Assembly: GCA_964036045.1 (NCBI GenBank)
Contig: OZ038378.1
Span: 179,845,754 to 179,909,753 of the forward strand
Direction: 5' to 3'
Source of the DNA: Eutreptiella sp. 'Long Island Sound 2002'
Taxonomy: Eukaryota; Euglenozoa; Euglenophyceae; Eutreptiales; Eutreptiaceae
DNA: 64,000 nt
Part shown: in pieces, positions 23,085 to 34,240 of the stretch
Position numbering within the stretch: the stretch's first letter is position 1
Layout: the number at the start of each line of letters is the position of its first letter
Translations under genes and position numbers: made by a program
The notes under the pieces: generated by a model
What the model saw: the letters and a program-made list of their open reading frames with translations, nothing else
Database searches by the model: none
What the model was told of the DNA's origin: nothing

Positions 23085-24240
23085 TCCACAACCAAGTATT
23101 TTTACGACTCATTTGCATGTGTTGATTTTTCAGTTTTTGTATGCCATTCCACATCATCGGGTGTGCTTTGTCAACAATTATCAACAAAGACAATGGGCCC
23201 AGTGGCTGTGCATGGCACTCCATATTGGTCGGCTGTAAGGGCTGCTAGAGAGGGTCCGAGGGTCGGAAGGGGGGGCCACACACAGGGATGGAGTACTTGG
23301 GCCCCGTGCACACCGAAACGCGGCGAGGCAAGTGTTGGACGACCTGAGTGTGGTGAGTGCACCCGGTGACGTGACATGGCATGGAAGCATGGAGATGAAA
23401 ATTAGATATTTAATCAATCAATGATAAATCACTTGCTGTGGCACCAAGAATTGGCACACACAAACCTGCAAATGAGGCAAGCACAAAACTCAATCCCAAC
23501 ATTGGAACATCCATGGGTAGCCTTGACAAAGGATGTGTGTCAGGTAGGTACACCGTAGCATGGGGCGGCACAAGCCATTTGTGACCCCCCCACCCACCCT
23601 TGGCGGCACGGCACGGCACAGACCATTCACGCCCCTCGCAGTGTACACTGGACCTCAAAAATGTTCTTGATTCGCACCACGCCCCGAGAACCAAGCCTCA
23701 CACACGTCCGTGAACTGGTCCATGGACCACATTGAACCCTAGCCTTGAACCCTCCCCCTCCACTTCCCACCGAATTCAACCGGGTGTGCTGCAAGCTACA
23801 ACTCACCACCCATTCCAACAGAATTCAAGTGGTGATTTCTTTTGTGTTGCACCCCCCCCTTTCTTATGTTGTTGGCAAGTGTGGGGCGGTCACATGGGTG
23901 CTAGCTTGTGTGCGTCCAGTGTATAACTCGTGTCTCGTGCATTCTTTTCTTTGGGGGGTAGTGCTCGGGATGTCATTGGCTTGCGTGCTAATGATTTGGT
24001 TTTATGCATCATCTTAGGTGGGACATATACAACTCATGTTTTTCACCGCATTAGACGCACGGCATGTGGGCAACAACCAATGTCCCACAAGTGGGCACCA
24101 AGGTCACGGTTGATCGGGAGAGGGTTAGTAGGAAAAGCGTATGCGGGACAAACGACAAAGGATTTTGCTTGCACTAGTGGCAGCTACAGTGGATCATTGA
24201 ATCAAGCCGAGGCCACATCACGCCAAGGTTGTTGTCGATC
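23085..24240. other. Intergenic, no recognisable feature
   Basis: Short frames on both strands without motifs. C runs occur near 23585 and 23852. Confidence 0.5.
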
Positions 24241-24242
24241 CA

Positions 24243-24704
24243 TCAAACCGTTGGTATGCCGTTCGTGCAACGGGGACCCACCAACCCTCGTCTCTTGAAT
24301 TCCCATGTGACATGTCCAAATTTGGATTGAGGGAATGCATGGTTGATAGCGATGGACACCGCCTTGTTGGCGACAACAATAGCTAGGTCATGCACTGCAT
24401 TATTAGGCACCATGAGGGTGGTTGGGGTGGGGTAGGTGGCAGCTCCCTCAATTTGTCGACGGAGCTCATGACTAGTGATGAAGAAATTATTCAGGAATAA
24501 CTTTATCACGGCAAGCTCATGGCATCCATGCACTGCGTAGACACCCCAAGGGTTGACGCCAATGGCATCCGGCTTTTTGTTTTGGGTGCGGCCGATGCTC
24601 GGGAATACATCCTTTGTGCAGTAGGTAGTCCGCGGATCACTAATCTGCGGGGGTCCAAACCCCCCCCCCTCCCCCCCCAAAATGATCCGCGGGTCACAGA
24701 TCAC
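24243..24704 (-). pseudogene. Unrecognised coding-like fragment
   Basis: The minus-strand frame encodes WGVYAVHGCHELAVIKLF, FFITSHELRRQIEGAA and ANKAVSIAINHAFPQSKFGH, which look like real protein rather than composition-driven sequence. The N-terminal third of the open frame runs into C/G-rich repeat DNA and is probably not coding. I recognise no family. In this context it is most likely a mobile-element remnant. Confidence 0.3.
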
Positions 24705-25350
24705 CTACCCCATAAATCCCCCCCCCCCCACTGCCTAGCAAAATGATCCACGATTTCCCGGACCATCCATGCAGACACGTGATGATCCAACGGGTAGTTA
24801 CAACAACACATAGTGCAAGTACAAAGCACCATATTGATCCACCAATTTGTGTAAAAAATGATCCAAAAATGTAAGTTCCAAAAAGGAAATGACACAAATT
24901 GGTGGATCATTTCTTTTTTGGAACTTGCATTTTTGGATCATATTTTTTCCACATAAATTGGTTGATCATTTCTTTATTGGAACTTACATTTTTGGATCAT
25001 TTTTGTTTCGCTAAGTTCCAAAAAAGAAATGATCCACCGATTCATGTTCACAAAAATGATCCAAAAATGTAACTTCCAAATGTAAGTATCACACAGCAAC
25101 ATATTGGACCAACAATGTGTCTAAAACAAAAAAGAACCCCAAATGGAAATTCACTTGTTCCAACAATTTAACTTCCAAAAAATGATCCACAAGTCCACAA
25201 GACCATTGGCACAGAGTTGAAAGTGCAATAAGCAAAATGGTCCAAAATGGTCCAAGAATGATCCAAAAGCGATCCACGGATCACCACCCTTGAAAACCCC
25301 CCCTTCCCCACTGCCTAGTGTTTGGATCAAAAATGATCCGGATCACCCCC
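24640..25350. repeat. GATC-rich nest of direct and inverted repeats
   Basis: A perfect 17-bp inverted repeat (gatccaccaatttgtgt at 24836-24852 and its complement at 24892-24908) encloses a unit of about 33 bp (24860-24892). That unit recurs in inverted orientation at 24907-24939 and 24966-24998, and again in part, in direct orientation, near 25013-25037 and 25053-25077. Further atgatcc words extend to 25350. The spacing allows several alternative hairpins, as in foldback or MITE-type DNA. No coding frame is present. Confidence 0.8.
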
Positions 25351-26175
25351 ATAAACCCCCTCCCCCCTGCCGCACGTTTGTGCCACATTGTAAATCCAAC
25401 ACGGGTTACCAAGCACCAACAGCCTCGCTAAACAGAACAGCAAGCCTGCAAAGTTGAAGTCCAACGTTGCCCGCCAGACACTTGCGAAATCCACTGTTCA
25501 AGCAAGCGTCCCACATGACCTCCCTCCTAAACAAGCGATACACATACTCAGCGGCACCTCATGGAGGTATTTCTCAACTCGGCTCATGAACACTGTGCTT
25601 TCATGGGGGTGTCTGTTGGTGGGGGGGGGCTCCACAGTGCAGCATGGCTTTGTGAAGTTGGGAATCCTCACGGGGCGGGGGGTACTCTCTCGGTAACCCT
25701 TCCAAAGTCTGCAATGTGGCCCCAAGTGCAAAGTGTGAGGCACACCGAGGTCTAAGTTCAACGCGCATTGGGACTATCATGCAGCCATATGCATTTCCAT
25801 GCATTATTCCCTTGTGCATGTGGCGGAGGAGCCTGACACTTTGCTTCGTTCATTGTTGCCGACCTTTACTATGGTTTAACGACTTCCGAACTTAGTTGTT
25901 GTAGTGTCGTTAGAAGTGGGGTCCATTTCATGAGCAAAGGATGGGAAGTGTGCGGGCTATTTTCCTGTTTCGACCCGTGGATCAGTGGATCGGTCACCCC
26001 TCGTGTTTCACGTCCCACCCAAATAGGTTTGCAGCCGTCTTTGCCCCACTTGTGCACAATTATGAGGTGCATGAGGTGCCAAAGAATCATACCTGGTGTG
26101 AGTCGCCCTTGCACTTGTGTTGTGTGTCGAAGCGGTGTGCCCTCAATCTTCGGTGCTGCATGGATCACAACATTG
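25350..26175. other. Intergenic, no recognisable feature
   Basis: Short frames on both strands and a run of G near 25620-25629. I see nothing that I can support. Confidence 0.5.
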
Positions 26176-26180
26176 CATGG

Positions 26181-27105
26181 GGGGTGCCCACGGTCGCAAG
26201 CGGTCGCAGGCGGTCGCAAGCGCTTGAGATGCCCTTTTTTGGCCAGAAACCCCCTTTTGAGGGCTCCATGCAGTTCTACTGCGGCTTGTGACCCGTCTAG
26301 GCACATATTTTCTTGTGCTCTTTGCCATGAAAGTAGTTTTCACCAAAATTTCATTGTAACCGAAAAAAACGGTTTTGTACCCGAAAGTAACAATTGCATG
26401 GGTAGATGACGTCATGACTATGAAAAAAAGTGACGATGGGGTCTAAAGGACCAAATTTTGCTGCCGTGGCAAATCGGTTCCTATTCCCATTATTGATGTC
26501 TGCCGTCGTGCATGTGAGGCCCAAAAAGTATTTCGTGACCTTCATGCAAAAGCTTGGCGCAAAAATGGGTATCCCCCAGTGGCTTCACAATTTGATGTGC
26601 CACCGATGGTTGCCTGCGTCTTGCGTTCTTTTCATAGCCATCATCTAGCACCCGAGGAAGAGGGGTACAATGACCACTAGGCCGTCTCAAGGTCGCCGGC
26701 GTTGCAAGGCATCTTAAATGTTCGAAAAGATAGGAATGAGCGCACGCGCAGTGCCCTACAAAAGGCGGCCAAACAAAAGGGGCAAGCGACAAATCCAATG
26801 GAAGCTAACAAGGTGCGTGTTCATTGTGCCAAGTGGCAAAAGGCCAAGGCTCCCTGCATCCAACCACTTGAGTTGACAATGAGGCAGGCAACAAGCCATT
26901 GGCAATGCTACTATTTAGTGCAAGAGACAATTGTGATATGTCTTTCCTTCAATGGGTTAATGCATTGCACACTTGGAGGGACGGAGGGAGGGAGGCCGGG
27001 CGGGTTGGAGGGATTGGGGGAGTGAGTGTATGGGTTATGCCATCTGTAGACGTGTACGAAAATTTTCTTAAGCGGTCGCAAGCAGTCGCAGACGGTGGGC
27101 ACCCC
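26181..27105. mobile_element. Candidate non-autonomous DNA transposon with terminal inverted repeats
   Basis: The ends are GGGGTGCCCAC (26181-26191) and its exact complement (27095-27105). Both ends continue inward with copies of ggtcgcaagc or close variants, then a conserved cgctt(g/a)aga step, giving related termini of about 40-50 bp. The word CATGG flanks the element on both sides (26176-26180 and 27106-27110) and may be a 5-bp target duplication. However, CATGG overlaps a CATG palindrome, so the duplication is not certain. The 925-bp interior has only short frames and no transposase motif, which is why I call it non-autonomous. Confidence 0.6.
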
Positions 27106-27206
27106 CATGGCACCTACCCACGCAATGTGACACAACATCATCCAGGTTCCATTCCACGGAGGCACACGCTTGCACACAACGGTGCCTTTGAATGTGCGTT
27201 AGACTA

Positions 27207-27420
27207 GTATGACTCTCCTTGTCCTTGTCTAATGTCAAGGGTCGGACTCAAACTCAGATCGTCGAGTTGTTAGTCAAGTGTTGTAACCGCTCAACTATGC
27301 TACAGGGATAAAAACACATGCCGTCGGCGCGGCACCACCCAATTTCTTAGGCTCTGCCACTGCCTCCAATGTGTTGATATCCCCTTCCTTGCTTCGTCGT
27401 CCGTTGTTCTGTCTCAGTCC
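27207..27420 (-). repeat. tRNA-derived SINE-like unit, copy 1
   Basis: Read on the minus strand, an A-box match TAGTTGAGCGG (27297-27287) is followed at tRNA-like spacing by a B-box match AGTTTGAGTCC (27254-27244). The anticodon arm cannot be folded properly, so this is not a functional tRNA gene. The 214-bp unit recurs 334 bp downstream. Confidence 0.6.
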
Positions 27421-27540
27421 GGTGGTGTATTGTCTAGGGCACCATCTCCTTGGTCGTCGCGGCTTTGTTCGCACCTGTCATTTCATGATTATCTCGCATG
27501 GTCATGAGCACGTTCATGTGCTTGCATACGAGTGGGTCAA

Positions 27541-27754
27541 GTATGACTCTCCTTGTCCTTGTCTAATGTCAAGGGTCCGATTCGAACTCAGGTCGTCGAG
27601 TTGTTAGTCAAGTGTTGTAGCCGCTCAACTATGCTCCAGGGATAAAAACACATGCTGTCGGCGCGGTACCACCCAACTTCTTAGGCTCTGCCACTGCCTC
27701 CACTGTGTTGATATCCCCTTCCTTGCTTCGTCGTCCGTTGATCTGTCTCAGTCC
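27541..27754 (-). repeat. tRNA-derived SINE-like unit, copy 2
   Basis: This copy is nearly identical to 27207-27420, offset by exactly 334 bp. Its A-box region is at 27631-27621 and its B-box region, GAGTTCGAATCG, at 27589-27578. Point differences between the copies fall in the B box and D-arm equivalents. Confidence 0.6.
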
Positions 27755-27759
27755 TAAAC

Positions 27760-28845
27760 TAAACCTATCCACGGCGAGGCGGATACCCTTCCCCCCGTGA
27801 CCAAAAACGCCACCTCTTTGACACTACTTGGTTCCTAGTTGGTTCCTTACTCACCCATCGGCGTTAGGGAGAGCAATGCCGCCCCTTTCACCTGGTGATA
27901 AGGAATCACGGCGGCACAAAAGCACAAGCACTACAATGAGAAGCCTCGCCTTTGATGACTCGCTCGCGTTCAACCAATCTATGTACAAGCAATACACCGC
28001 AAGCGGCAGGCACCGAACCTTCTCAACAGATTAACTTCCGATTTGTGCCTCAAGCCACTCTATTCACCATGCAACATGATTGCGGAATTTATTAGGTCAC
28101 ACAACTAGAGCTAAAGCGCACTCCACTCTGTATCGGCATGCCGGGTCTTTACTACTTGAGACAAGTCCTCGCACAGCACAACATGTTTTCTTGGTTGCTC
28201 CCAAAACCCAAAAGGCCAACGATTCAAAGAAAATTTTGACATTAGACTCCCCCCCGGGATCTACGATCTCCCCTATTCGGAATGGATAAATGAATGATCC
28301 CTTGGGTGTATCAAATGGGCGGTTTAGATGCGCCGCAGAAAAGTTTTCAATTGCGTAGGGCCTCGTCAACGCCACGTCTCTACATATTTCTTTGAAAAGC
28401 GGAATGGCAGTCTAAGAAAGGGCAGGAGATTGGCAAGCGTGTGTGCATGCATGCAAACAGAACTGCAAACATCGAATAAGCCAAAAACGCACATGACAAA
28501 AAAAAACACACCATGCGCGACACAAAAATTCCCCGGAGCACGGGCGAAGCGTTTACAACCCTCATGCTGGCATCTAAGACTTCTGCGCATGTTCTGGGAG
28601 CCCCTAATAATGAGAAGGACATGGTTTCAGGCTTGGAGAAGCACAAACAAGAGAGCAACACGCACGCGTCTCTTTTACTGGACGATACTGGACTTCACCA
28701 CGACCACAGTGCCTCCTCAGTATCCTTCTCCCACGATGGAACGCACAGCATAGGATGACAACGCGAGCACAACTCCATAGGACAAGATAATGTGTGGTTA
28801 ATTTCTGCCACCCCTTGGGATGGGGCGCCTAATGGGCGTATTTCG
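27760..28845. other. Intergenic, no recognised gene
   Basis: Several short frames on both strands, none with a motif I can name. Confidence 0.45.
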
Positions 28846-28849
28846 GCGG

Positions 28850-29070
28850 TGCTCCAACATGTACAGAAACGCCAGCGTGGGCGGGTTGCTGATTTCCTGA
28901 AGGCATTTCAGCCCCTATTCAGTGTGCGTGGTGAAAATCGTAACCCCTGGTCTGGTCTTCTGATGGTGATGCTAACTGTCCAGCCAGTACCTTTGTGTTG
29001 TTCAGTAGATACCGCGACAACATCTACTTGGTGAGGAATGGCCCCTCACATCGAAGGCTCCCGAGGGACG
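28850..29070 (+). pseudogene. Reverse-transcriptase-like scrap
   Basis: One frame reads VADFLKAFQPLF and NPWSGLLMVML. After a frameshift near 28990 the next reads LFSRYRDNIYLVRNG. A hydrophobic run followed by R-Y-x-DN-hydrophobic resembles the strand-turn-strand around the YxDD box of reverse transcriptases, with DN in place of DD. It is short and frameshifted, so the call is tentative. Confidence 0.3.
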
Positions 29071-29178
29071 ACAGGGGACGTAGGGAAGGCGAGGGCAATG
29101 CACAAGACACAAGGGAGGCCTTCCTCCTCTTTTGCCTAATGCAGTGCGCGCGACACCTGCCGGCAAGGTCCCACTTCA

Positions 29179-29292
29179 ATGGGATCCCAGGTGGGGCCCT
29201 GGGGGGGGGGAGAGGATTTGCCAGGGGATCCCAGATCTCAGAGACCAGGGGATCCCCTGACAAATCCTCTCTCCTCCCACCTGGGATTCCAT
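29179..29292. repeat. Foldback (long imperfect hairpin)
   Basis: The left arm, 29179-29231 (gggatcccaggtgggg, later agaggatttgccagggg), pairs with the right arm at 29249-29292 over about 40-45 bp with a few mismatches and one bulge. The loop is about 18 nt. It lies 0.47 kb before the start of the sphingomyelinase-like gene. Confidence 0.8.
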
Positions 29293-29757
29293 TCCCCATC
29301 ACTCGAGCTGCCACGGCATCTTCAAAAATCGGCGAAGCCAAAAGAAAACCCCAAAATTTGAACGCCGGTGTAAATCAATTAACAGCCGCTGGTACATTTG
29401 GAGCACCATATGATGACATGGCCAATGAAAACGAAGTGGTTCCTGTGTTGATATTAGCATCGCATCAATGCTGCTACATTAACTTTACTTTACAACAACT
29501 TTACTTTACTGCACAGTACCGATTCAATGCCGATGTTCCCGACCATGGCCCGTTTATTTCCGGCGTTTGTTATGCTCTCGCGAACGAAAGCTGAAAACAC
29601 CAAACCCTCCGGTTTAGGCATTCCTCTGCATCGCGACTTTCTTTATTAGCCTTGCTATTTTGTGCACGGTTGCGTACAAAGCCTTTCTTCCTTCCATCGG
29701 GCCACCACCACCAGTGTTGTCCCACCGTTTTGATAGGGCAATGGCACCCGATGGAGA

Positions 29758-30970
29758 ATGGGCCTAACCCTTCGGTATTTGTTGGCCTTGTCGTTGGTGA
29801 TATCAGCGAGTACAACTCCACTTGTCGGGTACGTCCCCGATGACCAACCTCTTTCTCTCCTCACCTACAACGTTTTCTTTCTACCCGGTGCAGCTAAGGC
29901 CGTTTCGGATGGATGGGGCTGGTGGAAGAAGGATTTCCTACGGGCAAAGTGGATCGGAAATCATCTCGCTAGGAGGTCGGACGACTTTATTTGCTTGATG
30001 GAGACTTTCAGGTTGTCCCCGAGAAAAGTTATTGCGGAGACGCTTCGCAACGCTGAGTACAACGTCATCGAGCACTTCAATCGGGACGGATTTGTGTTGG
30101 CCAATTCTGGCTTGTCGTTCGCCACAAAGCATGAAATCTTGGAACACGACTTCAGACTATACAAGGTCCACTTCGTTGTCGCCCGTGCCTTGAGTGTAGT
30201 TGTTTGTCGGAGTCTTAAAGTGATAGTCGAGGTGTCAATTTTTTTTCGTGTATGTTGTGAGCATCCTTTTTCGTGCTCGTCGTTTACTTACAATGTTGTT
30301 GCACCAAGCTTTGGCATCCGTTGCGCGTCATTGAGCGTTGCTGGGCACCGCAACAAAAGCAAAAGGACACCGCTTGCCGTACCTCGGTATCGCGTATCAT
30401 CTCACACATATCTCTTTGCAGGAGGTAACGTTTATGACCTCCGAAATGCTTGCCCAAAAAGGAGTCGGATATGTCCTAGTGAAGGTCGCTAGTAAGACGC
30501 ATGACCCAACGCTAGTATGTGTGTTTTTGACACACGCTCAAGCGGAGATTGAGGGCCGGCAGGTCCGTATGCAACAATTTGCCCAAATCTATCAGTTTAT
30601 CCTTGAAAAGTTGAAGATCCTTAAGCCTCGGCGTTGCATCGTGATGTTGGCTGGCGACTTCAACGTAAATGGCCTTCTCACGGATGATACGGCAGAGTAT
30701 GAGGAGATGATGCAAACCCTCCACCGGCCCACGGATTTGTACCGCATGGTGCACCCCATTGAAGACCGCCTGAAGGCCATCACCAACGAAGGAGTTCGCT
30801 TGGACTACATCTTTGTGTACCCCCCAAGGGTGGGGTTGCAAGCGAACGCGATAGACATCATCAATTGCACCGTGTACCAGGATTGGATCGTGCAAGGCAC
30901 CCCGGTGTCAGACCATCATCCTGTGGTCGCGTATTTTAGGATCCCGGTCTTCAAGGGTAAGTCTTATTGA
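29758..30970 (+). CDS. Secreted endonuclease/exonuclease/phosphatase-fold protein, sphingomyelinase-like, two exons
   Basis: Exon 1 (29758-30165) and exon 2 (30422-30970) are separated by a 256-bp phase-0 GT-AG intron. Splicing gives about 318 residues. Residues 1 to about 24 look like a signal peptide. The fold's landmarks are in order: LTYNVFF (Asn38), ICLMETF (metal-binding Glu82), FATKHEI, then LAQKGVGY directly after the splice, LTHAQAE (His173), AGDFNVN (Asp215, Asn217), LDYIF and SDHHPV (Asp300, His301). The NxF..., GDFN and SDH set defines Mg-dependent EEP enzymes. THxQA and the 'LAxKG' block point to the neutral sphingomyelinase branch, which hydrolyses sphingomyelin to ceramide and phosphocholine. 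Length suits that branch. All core catalytic residues appear present. The substrate is inferred; another phosphodiester is possible. Reading through the intron would give a truncated product. Confidence 0.85.
30166..30421 (+). other. Intron of the sphingomyelinase-like gene
   Basis: The donor is AAG|GTCCAC and the acceptor is ctctttgcag|GAG. Removal keeps the frame and joins the FRLYK block to the EVTFMTSEMLAQKG block, as family spacing requires. Confidence 0.8.
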
Positions 30971-30974
30971 TGTG

Positions 30975-32790
30975 GTCATGTGGGCGTTTATTGGCGGGCG
31001 TTCCGCAGATGTTATCGAAACAACCCCCCCGCGCCGCATGCGCCCGGGCACACAATGCTCCAAACTTCGATGTGTGAGCGAGACCTTGGTGCAACCCATG
31101 GGCCGAGTGGCCTCAATGTACGGTCTTGCGTGGTGAACCCCCAACGAAGCTACACCGTTCTCGTTCGGCCGTTCAAGAGCGGGATTGCTACAGCTACCTC
31201 CCCGGCTCGGTGCCGCTTATCCGGTTGCTACAATGTTTTATACTGAGGCTTTCCCCCTAGTTCAAGGACCCTTGGCCGCTGTCAAATAACTTCTCGATGG
31301 CACAGATAATAGACATGTAGGGTTGACCTTTCTGAGTTGGCTTGCTTCAAAACCGGCATCCCTGTCACCCACCCCACATGTGAGCCTTCGATGTGACCTT
31401 GCATACTAGCGATCTATGTGATCCGCATGTTTGTTTTTTCATGTATGCGACCCTACGTGTGACCCAATATTTTGGTTTTAATTTTGGGGCCCCGCCGAAC
31501 GACACACGAATTGTTGGTGTCATGGTGTTCGTGTGGACATAAGACACCGTACCCTTCTTTGCCCATTTTCTCCTCGATGCATGTGTGCAAGCACAACATA
31601 AACCGATCCTCCTTTTATGACCTACGGTTACTCCAAGAGCTTAGAAGCAACTATTAACCCGATTGACGATCGCAATCTTGATTCTTCTTCGACCCCAAAT
31701 CCTCTTTAGTGGCAAGCACACGAAGCGGCAAAACGCTCGTGGGCCATAGGAAACATTGTCCTTCTGTGGAGTCAAAAGAGCAAGGCGCAGGGGGGATTAC
31801 TGAAGATATTGGGGCCTTCATTAGGTCACAAGCAATGCTTTGTTCCTCATGCTCCAATTTTCTACATAGTGGTGCAAAGACAATTCGGGGGTACCGTTGC
31901 ATGTGTCGGTCACCTGTCATCATGTGCACCACATGAAAAGCGTCTGTTGTGAATTATACACTTGGCAAGAGGTTAGAAAAGAGATTTCGGGTGCAGTGGA
32001 CCTTTAGTGCGCTTTGGGGGTTCTGCGTTAAAAGCCGATGCTCCCGTTGTCCGCGAGGCGAAGAGTGATGTGGAGCGGGGCTGTGGTACTATTCCTTGGG
32101 CTCGAAAGTCATGGTTGCCTGCAGTGACTTGTTGTGGGTGTGTGGCCGCTGAGCCCGCCAATATTTGCCACGCCGCCTCTGCCGTGTGCGCCCCTCCCTT
32201 CCGCCCGCCCTGCAAGCAAGTGCAGTATATATCGGTGCTAGCTGCGAAGGTGGCCCCTCTGTAGCATGAGCAACAAGTCTGGGGCGGGCGAGGGGGCAGG
32301 AGGGAGTGGACAGCCAGCACTAAGCTCTGGGTCATGTCTACCACATCACCACGGCTGTGGTGGGGCTGGCGGCAGAGGGACCCACCTCTCGGTACGCCCA
32401 ACACGCAGGCTCAGAACCCACAGCACCAAATACTGCACACGTGTCACGTCTTCGGTCCACCTTGGGGGAAATCATTCTATGACTCATGTTATGACTATTC
32501 TTTGACCAATATTCTTGCTTACTCCCATTCTGGGCAGACCACTCGGTGCAAATTATTCTGACGTGCTTATCCCTGTGCCCCATTGTGCTTGACCACTGTC
32601 CAAGGAAAATGGGCTGGGCATGGGTTACTAAGGGATCGACAATGCCTGTTTGATTGAGTGCCGTCGCAAGGAATAGGGGGTTCAGCCTTTGCGAAAGATC
32701 TGCCGCTTTGGCACAGTCCTGCTGCCTTGGCACAGTGCAGCGACTTTTACCACCTACTTCCAGCGCGAAACCCATGGACAACGGCCATAC
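30975..32790. other. Intergenic, no recognised gene
   Basis: Short frames only. One + frame (31709-31936) has clustered cysteines (MLCSSCSNF, RCMCRSPVIMC) but no complete zinc-finger pattern that I can name. Confidence 0.45.
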
Positions 32791-32798
32791 CAGTCAAG

Positions 32799-32915
32799 AA
32801 ATGCAGGTGAACGAAGCCGATAATGGTGGTGCTAGAGGGCTGGCAAGACTCGTCAGTGCAAGCGGCATGGCAGCAATTCAACAAAGGTGGATTGTGCCTA
32901 TAGACATCGGAAGTG
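32799..32915. repeat. Dispersed repeat, copy 1
   Basis: About 115 bp here (gaacgaagcc, atggtggtgct, ggctggcaagactcgtcagt, caattcaaca, ggtgg) matches 45092-45205 in the same order and orientation, at roughly 80 percent identity by eye. Confidence 0.7.
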
Positions 32916-32949
32916 AGAGTTCACATAAATGGCGGGAGCCAGAGCCCCT

Positions 32950-34240
32950 GAGATTCACCAATGGCTTGAATGGCCACAATGTGTGGCACTGCAAATGCAG
33001 TTGCGGAACTCATACTTGGTGAGCTTAGTCATCAATGCATAAGTCTTCATATGGGGGGATACAGCAAACGAAGAGCGACTTCTTATCACAAAGGTTGTAT
33101 TGTCTGAGCCAGACCTAGTTTCTACTAGGATGCGGGGGAATTTCTTCATGTGTAGTTTGCGTAGACATGCAAGGATATTGTGTTCAATATCGGACCACTG
33201 TGTGGAGTACCCTGCTAACTTCAGGCCCAGAGTCACCGCGATGCTTTTCGAACAGCGTGTAGCGTGCACTGCCTGCGCGTCAGGAAATCTCGAGAAATGT
33301 TTGTGGGGGGGGCACATTCCAATCGACTTTTTGTCTCAGTAGCATGGACACTTCTGCAGCAGAGGTCCAGCCCACACAGATTTTCGAAAATGCGCTGCAC
33401 ACGTGTCCGGCCTATCTTACCACAGAGGGCTCCAACGAAATTGTCCATGTACTTGTAGGGCGGGATGGTCAGGGCATGGGTGGGTAGTTTGTTCCAAGAT
33501 CTGTGGACAGGGGTACCAGACGAGTCATTGAAAAGTGTTTCTTTCATCATGCAAAACAACTTTGCTGCCTGGGCAGAGCAGAGAAGCCGCGCTTTTGTTT
33601 TGCCACTCCGCTCCCAATGACGAAAATGTCATTGTGAAAAATGTCGAAATTCATGTAGGCTAACAAATCTGACATGGTCACCAGGTGAAAGTCTGTGCAG
33701 TATCCTCGTCCCAACCGGTCCAATTGTCAATTGTGTCTGTGAATACTGAAAAGGATACCATTGGGGCCCATCCGCAAATGGCTGGGAAAGTGGGGCAAGT
33801 GCGACCCGGGGGTGTGTTTGATGGCAGCAACCGGCGCATCTGCAATTTGTTTGCCTGGATGATTTCAGTTCGGGGTAGCCGCACAAACATTTCGTGCAAG
33901 TTCGAAAAGGCGCACATTTTGACGTGAGGGTGCACCAGAGGGGTACAATGTGTTCATGGTGGAACTGAGTTTGGCAACGTAGTCGCGAACCTCGCGCACA
34001 TCAAGGATTGCCCAGGTACGCAGAAAGTGATTGGCAGTCTTGATAAGGACAGTGAGGCAACGCCTGATCAAGCCCATACATCTCAACGGATGGTTGCAAT
34101 GAGAGAAGAGGAGACGCCATTTCCGAGTGCCTTCGAACCCGTCACTCTTATGTTTGATGAAAGGGAGGGACACAGGGGGGGAGGTTTTCGCAGAGAATGT
34201 GGAATGTTTGGTGAGGCCAAACTGGTGTGCGGCGTCCATT
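32950..34240 (-). pseudogene. Decayed reverse-transcriptase-like region
   Basis: Three successive minus-strand frames read like one damaged protein. The first has HPLRCMGLIRRCLTVLIKTA and LRTWAILDVREVRDYVAKL. The second has FDIFHNDIFVIGSG, then KLFCMMKETLFNDSS and IPPYKYMDNFVGALCGKIG, where Y-x-DN sits at the place of the YxDD box. The third, after a shift at the G9 run (33302-33315), has LGLKLAGYSTQWSDIEHNILACLRK. Overall order and the YMDN turn suggest a non-LTR-type reverse transcriptase, and the motif resembles the scrap at 28850-29070. No intact frame exceeds 125 codons, so the copy is dead. The call is by eye and no endonuclease domain is identified. Confidence 0.4.
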
